64,000 bases of DNA from Cryobacterium zongtaii (lineage in GTDB: Bacteria; Actinomycetota; Actinomycetes; Actinomycetales; Microbacteriaceae): the NCBI RefSeq assembly GCF_002909375.1, contig NZ_PPXD01000020.1, forward strand, positions 1 through 64,000, written 5' to 3'. A program made the position numbers and the translations under genes. Positions 8,306 through 18,412 of the stretch are shown piece by piece; position 1 is the stretch's first letter, and every line of letters starts with the position of its first letter. A model generated the notes under the pieces. That model was given only the letters and a program-made list of their open reading frames with translations, did no database searches and had not been told where the DNA came from.

Positions 8306-10162
8306 TCAGCGGGGTCCGCCGGCGCCGCCGCCGCCCATGGTGCCCGTCGCGGCCTCGCCGGCCGTGACGGTGGTCGTGTTCGTCGCCGACGCGTAATCAC
8401 CGTCGGCATAAACGCCTGGGGCGATCTCGCCGGACGCCGTGCCTCCCACGTAGACGCTGTAGGTCTCACCCGCGACCAGTTCCTCGGAGGAGAACACCAC
8501 GGACTGGAAGTCCTTGGCCGACTCGTAGGCCATCACCACGTCGCCGGCGCTGTCCACGAGCTGCACGACGGTGCCGGCAGCCGGCGTCGAGTCGAGGGCG
8601 ATCGCCACGAAGGTCTGCTCTGACCCGGCTTCCGGCGACACCGCCATTCCTGCACTGCCCGCGGCCAGCAGGGTGCCGCCGGTGACGGTGAAGCTGCCGT
8701 TCACGTCGAGTGCCCCGTTGCCGTTGTCGGTCGGCCCGTTCACGACGAGGATGCCGTCGCTCATGGTCGCCGACCCGTTGGAGTCGAACCCGTCTCCGCC
8801 GGCGTCGATCGTGGTGGTGCCGCCGGTGATGGTGATGGTCTCCCCGCCGTCGGCGTCCATACCGCCACCGCCGCCGCCCTGTGCCTCGGTGCCGGTCTCA
8901 GCACCGGTCTCGGTGCCGCTGGACGCGTTGATGCCGTCGTCGCTGGCGGTGATCGAGACCGTGCCGCCGCCGATGCTGATGGCGGTGCTCTCCAGGCCCT
9001 CATCCGAGGTCGTGATGGTGGTGTCACCGCCGATGACGTCCAGCGCCGTGTCTGCGTGCACGCCGTCGTCACCGGCCGCGAGTCTCACCGTTCCGGAGGC
9101 GATCCGCACGGTGCCGTTCGAGTGCAGCGCGTCGTCCGCCGCGTCGACGGTGAGGGTGCCGCCGTCGACGACAGTGACCACCCCGGACTTGACGCCCTTC
9201 GCCGACGCGTCCTCCGACACCGCGGTGGTGTGGCCGCCGCCGGATTCGACCGTGACGGTGGCCCCGGCGAACACGACATCGGTGAACGCCTGCAGGCCGT
9301 CGCCGCCGGCGATCACCTCGACGGCGCCGCCGATGAGAGCGAGGTAGCCGCGGGTGTCGTCCTCGTCGTTGTCGGATTTGAGGCCATCGCCGCCGGCGGT
9401 CACCCTGACGGTGCCACCGTCAACCACCAGATAGTCCTTGCCCCGGATGCCGTCGTCCACCGCCGTCACAGTGACCGTGCCCGAGCTGATGATCAGGCCA
9501 TCCGTGCTCGTGATGCCGTCGTTGCCGTTGCCGGTCACCTCGAGCGACCCACTGCCCGTGATCGTGAGATCGGCCGCGCTGTAGAGCGCCGCGTTCGCGT
9601 CGGTGTCCTCGGCGTAGGAGTCGGTGTCGGCCAGGGTATTGGCAGATCCGTCGGGGAGAACGATCATCGCTTCGTCGGCCTCGGTCACCACGAGTGCTGC
9701 CCCGGTGGAGTTGCTGACCTCGACGCCGTTGAGGATCAGGCGCACGGTGCCCTCGCCCGAGGAGGCGACGACGATCTGACCGTCCTCCAGGGTGCCGCTC
9801 AGTTCGTAGGTGCCGGCCGCGGTGATGGTGACCGTGCTGCCGGCGACGGTCACGGCGCCGCCTTCTGCCGACGCGCCGCCTTCTGCCGACACGCTGTCGC
9901 CGGCCAGGGTGATCTGCACCACGTCGGCGGCGTCCCACTCGTCGTCGTCGGCGTCGGCGTGGGTCGCCTGGTTGGCGGCCAGCACTTCGGCGGCCGTGGT
10001 GGACTCGTCGATCGCGACCGCGGCGGTGCCGGCGGACGTGGTTCCCGTCGAGTCCGTGGTCGCGGTGACGGCCGTGCAGCCGGTCAGCAGTGCCGCGGTG
10101 ACGAGGAACGGCAGGACCCGGTGGGCGGTCCGGGGAGAGGGGGTCTGGGGAGATTTCTTCAT
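8306..10162 (-). CDS. Carbohydrate-binding-domain lipoprotein with repetitive beta-helix-like body (DUF4353 type)
   Basis: The start at 10162 gives a lipoprotein signal (MKKSPQTPSPRTAHRVLPFLVTAALLTGC, lipobox LTGC). The mature 590-residue protein is built of short Gly/Thr/Val/Asp-rich repeats such as GSGSLEVTGNGNDGI, GGTVRVTAGGDGL and TVTVTAVDDGIRG. These give a right-handed beta-helix-like pattern typical of bacterial carbohydrate-binding-domain (DUF4353) proteins. A Gly-rich segment (GGGGGMDADGG) interrupts it and the C-terminus ends in GGGGAGGPR. It should be surface-exposed. It is the last gene of a three-gene minus-strand cassette after the VTC-domain and DUF4956 genes (51-nt gap). Such combinations recur in bacteria; the binding target is unknown. 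Confidence 0.8.
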   Translation of the reverse strand: MKKSPQTPSPRTAHRVLPFLVTAALLTGCTAVTATTDSTGTTSAGTAAVAIDESTTAAEVLAANQATHADADDDEWDAADVVQITLAGDSVSAEGGASAEGGAVTVAGSTVTITAAGTYELSGTLEDGQIVVASSGEGTVRLILNGVEVSNSTGAALVVTEADEAMIVLPDGSANTLADTDSYAEDTDANAALYSAADLTITGSGSLEVTGNGNDGITSTDGLIISSGTVTVTAVDDGIRGKDYLVVDGGTVRVTAGGDGLKSDNDEDDTRGYLALIGGAVEVIAGGDGLQAFTDVVFAGATVTVESGGGHTTAVSEDASAKGVKSGVVTVVDGGTLTVDAADDALHSNGTVRIASGTVRLAAGDDGVHADTALDVIGGDTTITTSDEGLESTAISIGGGTVSITASDDGINASSGTETGAETGTEAQGGGGGGMDADGGETITITGGTTTIDAGGDGFDSNGSATMSDGILVVNGPTDNGNGALDVNGSFTVTGGTLLAAGSAGMAVSPEAGSEQTFVAIALDSTPAAGTVVQLVDSAGDVVMAYESAKDFQSVVFSSEELVAGETYSVYVGGTASGEIAPGVYADGDYASATNTTTVTAGEAATGTMGGGGAGGPR

Positions 10163-10213
10163 GGGGTACTCACAATCGGTGGGGTCGAACAGGATCAAGG
10201 AGTGCGGGGCCCG

Positions 10214-11023
10214 CTAGCGGAAGTACCGGCGAAGCACCGGCGCCCATTTGTTGTCGGGCAGGTCACTGCGGAGGGCGGCCAGGCCGGTGCCGTACTTCGA
10301 GATGGTGGCCGGGCGATGGCCGTGGGCCCAGAGAATCCGGTCAACGGCGGATGCCCGGGAGCCGGACTTGGTCTCTACTATCGACAGCCCCGGCCGGTCC
10401 AGCCGGAGCTGCGGGGTGCTCCCCCGGCGAACCGTCGACCACGACAGTCCGGTGTCGATGGTGGCGCGACTGCTGGATTCCGGGAGGAACAGGGTCGTCC
10501 GCCGGTACCTGGTCGTGAGGGTCGGCACGAGGTCCTGCCCCTCGGCGCCGGTGATGTCGGCCTCGTCGAGCACGGTGTCGGTGTACCGGCGCCCCTCGGT
10601 GGTGAGCGTTGCCCTGTCGTCGATCGGATACGGCAGGCGGTCCTTGACCGTCACGCCCCGGCCGCCGCGGGTCTTCACCTCGAGGTAGCTCTGGGCCGAG
10701 TCGACGTAGGTGCGGGTGCGGATCTTGAAGCGGCGCCGGCGCGGATGCGCCGCCATCAGGAAGCTGGTGAGCTCGGGGGTGTCGAAGTACACCGACTCGT
10801 AGGCGCCAGAGCGCACCCCGTCGATGTCGAGCACCCGCACGCCGGGGTCCAGGTCGCCCAGGACAGCGTCCAGCTCCGAGCGGGGCACCACGTACTTGCG
10901 GTCGATGCGGGTGAGCAGACCGGCCCGGTCGGTGAGCTCGGCCAGGCCGATGGTGCCCAGGCCCGCGAGCGGCACGTCCAGCACCACGCCGGTCGGCACG
11001 GCACTCATCGGTACGGCACTCAT
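10214..11023 (-). CDS. VTC / polyphosphate-polymerase-domain protein
   Basis: The 269-aa protein has a single VTC domain (CYTH/TTM tunnel fold): DRKYVVPRSELD near residue 42, VYFDTPEL, RRFKIRTRTY, YLEVKTRGGRG, TTRYRRTTLFLP, IVETKSGS and SKYGTGLA. In eukaryotes the VTC catalytic domain polymerises ATP gamma-phosphate into polyphosphate. Basic residues lining the tunnel and the terminal Glu (ETKSGS) are present here. The ATG at 11023 overlaps the DUF4956 stop by 4 nt, showing translational coupling. The first five codons are duplicated (MSAVP-MSAVP), so a second ATG lies 15 nt downstream. The biochemical role in bacteria is not settled. Confidence 0.85.
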   Translation of the reverse strand: MSAVPMSAVPTGVVLDVPLAGLGTIGLAELTDRAGLLTRIDRKYVVPRSELDAVLGDLDPGVRVLDIDGVRSGAYESVYFDTPELTSFLMAAHPRRRRFKIRTRTYVDSAQSYLEVKTRGGRGVTVKDRLPYPIDDRATLTTEGRRYTDTVLDEADITGAEGQDLVPTLTTRYRRTTLFLPESSSRATIDTGLSWSTVRRGSTPQLRLDRPGLSIVETKSGSRASAVDRILWAHGHRPATISKYGTGLAALRSDLPDNKWAPVLRRYFR

Positions 11024-11616
11024 CGGCTCGTCTCCTGCAGAACCGGCGCCGGCGTGGCAGTCGGGGCACGCCCCGCACCCACCTGGTACCGCACGTCGAC
11101 GAGGGTGGTGTCGTTCACCAGGTCGAGACTGCGTACGTGCACCCCGTGCACCCGGGCGCCGAGCAGCCCCTCGAGGTGAGCGATGAGAGCGGATTCCTCG
11201 GCGAACGCGGCATCCAGCACCACGCTCTGCTGCCGGTAGCTGCGGAACAGGCGCGGGTTGTCGCCGACGTAGACCACGGCGAGGATCAGGGTCATCAGCA
11301 CCACGGTGAGCACCGTCGGTTCGGCGCTGAGGCCGGCGAGCAGGCCCAGGGCCAGCGCCGCGAAGTAGTAGGCCACCTCGTGCTGCTCGATCTCGCTCGA
11401 GCGCAGCCGGATGATCGACAGTACGCCGAACAGGCCGAGGCCGAGGCCGACGCCGACGGTGCTGGACGCGAGCACCTGGGCCACGGCCAGCACGCCGACA
11501 TTGACCACGAGGTACGCGACAACGAGGTCCCGGCGCCGGTGACGCGGAAAATACAGCCCGAACGTGAGCAGGCTGATGAAGAGCAGATCGATCAGGATGA
11601 TCGTGGCCTGCAGCAT
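11020..11616 (-). CDS. DUF4956 membrane protein
   Basis: The 198-aa protein has an N-terminal membrane half with about four helices (MLQATIILIDLLFISLLTFGLYF, VAYLVVNVGVLAVAQVLA, LFGVLSII and VAYYFAALALGLLAGL, TVLTVVLMTLILAVVYV). A soluble C-terminal half of about 80 residues follows. FGVLSIIRLRSSEIEQHEVAYYF is the DUF4956 signature. The start at 11616 is fixed by a GGAGG Shine-Dalgarno 5 nt upstream; the longer frame from 11658 lacks one. It is the first gene of the DUF4956-VTC-carbohydrate-binding cassette. By genomic association it may form a membrane complex with the VTC protein. Confidence 0.85.
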   Translation of the reverse strand: MLQATIILIDLLFISLLTFGLYFPRHRRRDLVVAYLVVNVGVLAVAQVLASSTVGVGLGLGLFGVLSIIRLRSSEIEQHEVAYYFAALALGLLAGLSAEPTVLTVVLMTLILAVVYVGDNPRLFRSYRQQSVVLDAAFAEESALIAHLEGLLGARVHGVHVRSLDLVNDTTLVDVRYQVGAGRAPTATPAPVLQETSR

Positions 11617-11799
11617 GGTGTCCTCCAAATGAACAATCGGTAACGCAACGTTGTCCATCTAGCCGGACATCCCTATGAGTCGGCTATGCGGCGGTTATGA
11701 GCCGCAGTTGAGTCGGCCTGCCGGGTCGGTGATCACCCGAAGCGTCATTCGCACCGGAGGCAACCCGATCTCGCATTGTCAGACCCCGAGGGGTAAACT

Positions 11800-11815
11800 T
11801 CGAACATATGTTCTA
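11800..11815 (+). promoter_or_regulatory. LexA/SOS box upstream of the DUF6504-like gene
   Basis: TCGAACATATGTTCTA matches the actinobacterial LexA consensus TCGAAC-N4-GTTCGA at 15 of 16 fixed or free positions (only the G of the last triplet differs). It lies 19 nt before the ATG at 11835, a position where a repressor would block transcription. Confidence 0.7.
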
Positions 11816-11834
11816 ACTGTTGAGGTGATGTGCC

Positions 11835-12116
11835 ATGAGTCTGATTAACGAAACCGTCGCGGTCTGGGTATCGCCGGAGGGTTCTCCGGTTCGCCTGGTC
11901 TGGCGTGCCCGCCGGTTCAGGGTGACCGACACCCCCACGCCGTTGACGGCGTCGGTGTCGCTGCCCGACGAGCTGCTGTACTTCCTCACCCATCCGCCCA
12001 AACCGGTGGCCGCCTGGCGCTGCCAGGGCACCGCCGAGGACGGCACCTCGCTCGTCTTCGACATCCAGCACGACGACGGCGGCGGCCGCTGGCAGCTGCT
12101 GCGTGCCTATGACTGA
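11835..12116 (+). CDS. Small DUF6504-like protein, probably SOS-induced
   Basis: The 93-aa soluble protein opens with INETVAVWVSPEGSPVRLVWRARRFRVTDTP, resembling the DUF6504 family of small actinobacterial proteins. In other genomes these are often encoded near the DnaE2/ImuB mutagenesis genes (recalled, not checked). GAGGTGA lies upstream of the ATG, and a near-perfect LexA box is at 11800-11815, so it is likely part of the SOS regulon. No polymerase gene is adjacent here. The function of the family is unknown. Confidence 0.7.
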   Translation: MSLINETVAVWVSPEGSPVRLVWRARRFRVTDTPTPLTASVSLPDELLYFLTHPPKPVAAWRCQGTAEDGTSLVFDIQHDDGGGRWQLLRAYD

Positions 12117-12191
12117 GGGTCCGGTCCGGTTTGACGGTCCATTCCGCAGGCCGGATTGCGGCGATAGGCTCCCACCGACAAGGGAGGCGCC

Positions 12192-12524
12192 GTGAGCGAC
12201 AACAACAGCGAAAACCCGGACCCAGGACCCAAGCCGAGCCTGACCGACAGCCGGTGGGAGGCGCGGATCACCTTCCTGCGCAGCCGGGCGGCGGTGGCTC
12301 GTGCCGAGGTGTCCGCGATCGAGGCCATGCATCGCGATCCCGACGTTCTCGAGGACCTACTGGCCAACGCCTCCCCGGACGAGGTGGCGATGGCCGAGGC
12401 CGTCGAACACCGGATCAGCGAGCGTGTGATCGCGGCCCGGCAGGTCGCCGACGCCGCAGAGGCCGACTACGAACGTGCCGTGCTCGACGGTGCGGATCTG
12501 CGTGGCAACGAGGACCTGGACTAG
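12192..12524 (+). CDS. Small hypothetical protein, helical and acidic
   Basis: The 110-aa protein starts at a GTG with a GGGAGG Shine-Dalgarno 5 nt upstream, and a TAGGCT -10-like hexamer lies about 20 nt further up. The N-terminal 20 residues are Pro/Asp/Asn-rich and probably disordered. The rest (RWEARITFLRSRAAVARAEVSAIEAM and EAVEHRISERVIAARQVADAAEADYERAVL) is strongly helical and could form a coiled coil. There is no signal peptide, membrane segment or recognised domain. It is convergent with the PEP synthase gene (18-nt gap). Confidence 0.65.
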   Translation: MSDNNSENPDPGPKPSLTDSRWEARITFLRSRAAVARAEVSAIEAMHRDPDVLEDLLANASPDEVAMAEAVEHRISERVIAARQVADAAEADYERAVLDGADLRGNEDLD

Positions 12525-12542
12525 GTTCGCCGCCTGGCCTCG

Positions 12543-14969
<2,427 letters not shown>

Positions 14970-15066
14970 GATTCCTCCTGGCATTGGTGCAGCGCCGCAC
15001 TCCCCAGCCGCAACTTACTGCTCTGCGGCGGATGCGGCTAGAGTGCCGCGGCCTGCGGGGCCGGGC

Positions 15067-16275
15067 TCAGCGGCACGTACCGGCGACGGCGATCTGCTCG
15101 TTGGTGGGGCGGCCGTAGGCCTCGATGCCCGACCCAGGTTCGTCGAAGCCCTGGCTGATCGACCAGGCCGTGGCCCAGGCCTCCTGATCCTGGCTGAAGG
15201 CGGAGCCCGAGAAGAGCGGCCAGCAGTTCTCCCGGTAGACCTGGGTGTGCCCCACCTCGTGGGCGACGACCGCGTGGGCGTCCGAGCCCTCGTACCAGAC
15301 ATTCTCGATGGTGTAGTTGAGGCTGATGATCGACCAGCCGCCATCGGAATCGTAGGTCTCTGCGGTGCCGGAGAGCCAGTCCGCGCCGAGACCGGATACC
15401 TCGGGTGCCCAGATGAACTCCAGGGCGATGCCGTTGCTGAGCGAGCGGGCGTACGCTTCGATCTCCCGTCGCACCGCCCAGGCCGGATCGTGGGCCTCGG
15501 CCTGGTGGATGGCCTCCGAGGAACGCACCTGCGCCTCGGCATCCGTCATCGAGGTCAGGAACACGGCGTCCCTGGCGCTCGACATGGCGGGATCCCGCGC
15601 GTATTCGATCAGACGGATGAGCGGAACCTGTACCGAACGATTCGAGAGTCGGTTGTCGACGATCGTCTGCTCGGCCCGGGTCGCCGCCGCGGTGAAATAT
15701 GCCGCCTCCGCCGCATCGAGGTCGTCCCGGCCGGTCGTCGCCGCCTGAGCCGACGCGCGAAGCCGGTCTTCGGCACTCTGTGATTGACCGGTCAGGCCCT
15801 CGATGCGCTCGGCCTCGGCCATGGCCTGCCAGGGCAGGCTGTGGTCGTTGTCGCTGACGGGCTCGTCGTTTGCCGGGGGTCTGATCGCTTCGGCGGTGCC
15901 GGATGCCTCGATGACGGGTTCGAGCTCGGCCAGGATCTCGCGAAGCGCGTCGGCTTCGGGGAGTGCGTCGGCGGCGAAGGCGGGAGTGGCGGCCACAGCG
16001 CGGATTCGCTCGGCGAGCCGGACCAGGTTGCGTGACCTGGCGTCGGAGGCGTTCCTGGCGTCGGTCTCCTCGCCGACTTGGGCGGTGAGCGCAGAGGTTG
16101 CCGTCTCGTAGCGGTCCTGGGCGGCTGCGCCCCAACCCCAGAATCCGCCACCGCCCACGGCCACGGCGAGCAGCACGGCCAGCGTCGTCAGGATGGTGCG
16201 GCGCGTTCTGGGACGGGGCGTGGGGACGGACGACGATTCGACGGCGGGCGCCGCGAGCGTCGGGTCCTGCGTCAC
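15067..16275 (-). CDS. Membrane-anchored protein with HExxH zinc-peptidase-like motif
   Basis: The 402-aa protein starts at a GTG with a GGGGGA Shine-Dalgarno. It has a Pro/Arg-rich cytoplasmic tail (about 27 residues) and one membrane helix (ILTTLAVLLAVAVGGGGFWGWG). A long Ala/Glu/Arg-rich, probably coiled-coil extracytoplasmic segment spans about 50-260. The C-terminal domain contains AHEVGH at 338-343, the zincin HExxH core. A possible third zinc ligand is the Glu in SQDQEAWATAW about 30 residues later (gluzincin-like spacing, inferred). Two Cys (ENCWPL and terminal GTCR) may pair. I do not recognise the family. The large ectodomain and intact motif suggest a surface peptidase. Confidence 0.75.
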   Translation of the reverse strand: MTQDPTLAAPAVESSSVPTPRPRTRRTILTTLAVLLAVAVGGGGFWGWGAAAQDRYETATSALTAQVGEETDARNASDARSRNLVRLAERIRAVAATPAFAADALPEADALREILAELEPVIEASGTAEAIRPPANDEPVSDNDHSLPWQAMAEAERIEGLTGQSQSAEDRLRASAQAATTGRDDLDAAEAAYFTAAATRAEQTIVDNRLSNRSVQVPLIRLIEYARDPAMSSARDAVFLTSMTDAEAQVRSSEAIHQAEAHDPAWAVRREIEAYARSLSNGIALEFIWAPEVSGLGADWLSGTAETYDSDGGWSIISLNYTIENVWYEGSDAHAVVAHEVGHTQVYRENCWPLFSGSAFSQDQEAWATAWSISQGFDEPGSGIEAYGRPTNEQIAVAGTCR

Positions 16276-16361
16276 GGCTCCCCCTCACGTCGGGATCAGC
16301 GTAGCGCCCCCGCCCCCGTGCCCAGCGATACACCGGAGCAAACATCGATTATCGTCAGAGA

Positions 16362-16904
16362 ATGACCGCAACGCTGCCTCAGGTGTCCCTGCGTCCTTTC
16401 CTCGACACCGATTCCGCGCAGGTGCTCGCGCTCAACAGCGCCGCCGTGCCCGCCGTCAACGACCTCGACGCCGACGCCCTGGCGGCGCTGATCATTGCGA
16501 GCCACAGCGCGATCGTCGTCGTGGCGGATGCCGAGCCGGACACTGTGCTCGGCTTCGCGATCCTGTTCGCGGCCGGCGCCGACTATGCCAGTGAGAATTA
16601 CCGATATTTCTCCGGCCGCGCCCGCACCTTCCTCTACGTGGACCGCATCGTCGTGGCGGCCGGCCATCGCGGCAGGGGCCTCGGCGCCAGGCTCTACGCG
16701 GCGGTCTTCGACACCGCGCGTGCCCTGCCCACCGATGTGGTGTTCTGCGAGGTAAACCTACGGCCGGCCAATCCCGAGTCGCTGGCCTTTCACGGCCGGC
16801 TGGGCTTCACCGAGATCGGGCAGCAGGCCACCAAAAACGACACCGTGGTCGTGTCGCTGCTGAGCGCAGCCGTTCCGAAGGTTCGTTCGGCGTCTGGGCG
16901 GTAG
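16362..16904 (+). CDS. GNAT-family N-acetyltransferase
   Basis: The 180-aa protein has the GNAT acetyl-CoA binding motif V-x-x-x-x-R-G-x-G in VDRIVVAAGHRGRGLGARLYAAVF. After it come the second-half elements VFCEVNLRPANPESLAFHGRLGFTEIGQQ (motif B). The acceptor is unknown; the architecture matches single-domain GNATs of about 160-180 residues. The ATG at 16362 lies 6 nt after a TATCGT hexamer, so the transcript may be leaderless. The next gene begins 23 nt after the stop with its own -10-like box. Confidence 0.85.
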   Translation: MTATLPQVSLRPFLDTDSAQVLALNSAAVPAVNDLDADALAALIIASHSAIVVVADAEPDTVLGFAILFAAGADYASENYRYFSGRARTFLYVDRIVVAAGHRGRGLGARLYAAVFDTARALPTDVVFCEVNLRPANPESLAFHGRLGFTEIGQQATKNDTVVVSLLSAAVPKVRSASGR

Positions 16905-16927
16905 CGGGTCCGGCTACGCTGAACCAC

Positions 16928-18394
16928 ATGAAGCACGCCAGCGCCGGCACCGGCATCGACCTCACCCCGGCCATCGACGGCTGGGTGGGCGCGCAGCGCT
17001 GGTTTGCCGGCAAGGCGCACAGCCCGGTGCTGCGCAGCATCGGCCAGTGGGCGCTGCCGACCGACGAGGCGGGGGTGCGCATCGCCTGCCACCTGGTGCT
17101 CGACACGGCCAGCAGGTTCTCCACGCTTTACCAGCTGCCGCTGACCGAGCGCACGGCGCCGTTGCCTGAGTCGTCGGCTCTCATCGCCCAGACGGTGGGT
17201 CGCGACGGGCTCCCCCGCTACGTGTACGACGCCCCGCACGATCCCGTCTACGCCGCGGCGCTGCTCAGGTTCATCACCTCGGCCGCGTCGCTATCGTCCG
17301 ACGACCCGGGCGGTGTCACCGCGCGGGGTGAGCTGTTGCGGGCGGGAATGGGGCCCGATGACTCGACCCCGTACAGCGTCACGGCCAGCCGGGTCATCAG
17401 CGGCGAACAGTCGAACACCTCGATCGTCCTCGATGTCGCCGACGAGGCCGGCCGGCCCGGCCGCCCGGTGATCTGCAAGGTGTTCAGGGTGGTCGCAGCC
17501 GGGTCGAACCCGGATGTCTCGGTGCAGTCGGCCCTGGCCGGCGCCGGATCCAGGTTTGTTCCCGAGCCGATCGGAGCCGTGTCGGGCGAGTGGACGAACC
17601 CGCTCTCTGCCGCCCGGCACAGCGGTCACCTCGTGTTCGCTCAGGAGTTCCTGCCCGGGGTCGACGACGCCTGGCGGGTCGCCCTGGCTGCTGCCGCGGC
17701 CGGTGACGACTTCAGCATCCCCGCCCACGCCCTCGGAGTCGCGACCGCCGCGGTACACCGGGACCTCGACAGGGTGTTCCCCACCGTGGCGTCCACCCCG
17801 GATGTGATCAACCAGTTGTGCCTGACCATGCGGGAACGGTACCGTCTGGCCGCCCGCGAGGTACCGGAGCTGGCCGCGCACCGCGAGGCCATCGAGGCCG
17901 TCTTCGCCAGGGCCAAGGCGGCGCCGTGGCCGCGGCTGCAGCGCATCCACGGCGACTACCACCTCGGCCAGGTGCTTGATGTGCCCGGGCGCGGTTGGGT
18001 GCTGATCGACTTCGAGGGCGAACCTCTGCGCCCGCTCGCCGAACGCTCGCTGCCGGACATCCCGCTGCGCGACGTGGCCGGCATGCTCCGCTCGTTCGAC
18101 TACGTGGGCGCGACCATCGCCATGCGGGACCCCGCTGCAGCGCCCGCCGCGATCGAGTGGGCGATGACCGCCAGGGCGGCCTTCCTGCTGGGCTACCACG
18201 CCGGGGACGGCGACTCCCAGGCCGGGACCGCCCATGCCGGGCAGGAGGCCCTGTTGGCCGCGTTCGAACTCGACAAGGCCGTCTACGAGAGCATCTACGA
18301 GATCCGCAACCGGCCCACCTGGTTGCCGATTCCGCTTCGTGCGGTGCGGCGCCTCGCCCAGGATGCCCATGCCGCCGCCCACAGCCCGGGCTGA
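16928..18394 (+). CDS. mak: Maltokinase (Mak/Pep2 type)
   Basis: Maltokinase phosphorylates maltose to maltose-1-phosphate for GlgE-linked alpha-glucan synthesis. The 488-aa protein has the N-terminal cap with QRWFAGKAH (residues 23-31). A phosphotransferase-like kinase domain follows with VICKVFRVV (nucleotide Lys), catalytic loop LQRIHGDYHLGQVL, metal-binding VLIDFEGEPLRPLAERSLPDIPLRDVAGMLRSFDY and a helical C-terminus. Length is at the upper end of the family (about 440-490). No treS, glgE or glgB is in the window, so it is an orphan gene here. A TACGCT box 7 nt before the ATG suggests a leaderless mRNA. A related kinase role cannot be excluded. Confidence 0.82.
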   Translation: MKHASAGTGIDLTPAIDGWVGAQRWFAGKAHSPVLRSIGQWALPTDEAGVRIACHLVLDTASRFSTLYQLPLTERTAPLPESSALIAQTVGRDGLPRYVYDAPHDPVYAAALLRFITSAASLSSDDPGGVTARGELLRAGMGPDDSTPYSVTASRVISGEQSNTSIVLDVADEAGRPGRPVICKVFRVVAAGSNPDVSVQSALAGAGSRFVPEPIGAVSGEWTNPLSAARHSGHLVFAQEFLPGVDDAWRVALAAAAAGDDFSIPAHALGVATAAVHRDLDRVFPTVASTPDVINQLCLTMRERYRLAAREVPELAAHREAIEAVFARAKAAPWPRLQRIHGDYHLGQVLDVPGRGWVLIDFEGEPLRPLAERSLPDIPLRDVAGMLRSFDYVGATIAMRDPAAAPAAIEWAMTARAAFLLGYHAGDGDSQAGTAHAGQEALLAAFELDKAVYESIYEIRNRPTWLPIPLRAVRRLAQDAHAAAHSPG

Positions 18395-18412
18395 CCCCCG
18401 CGAGTTTCCCCG

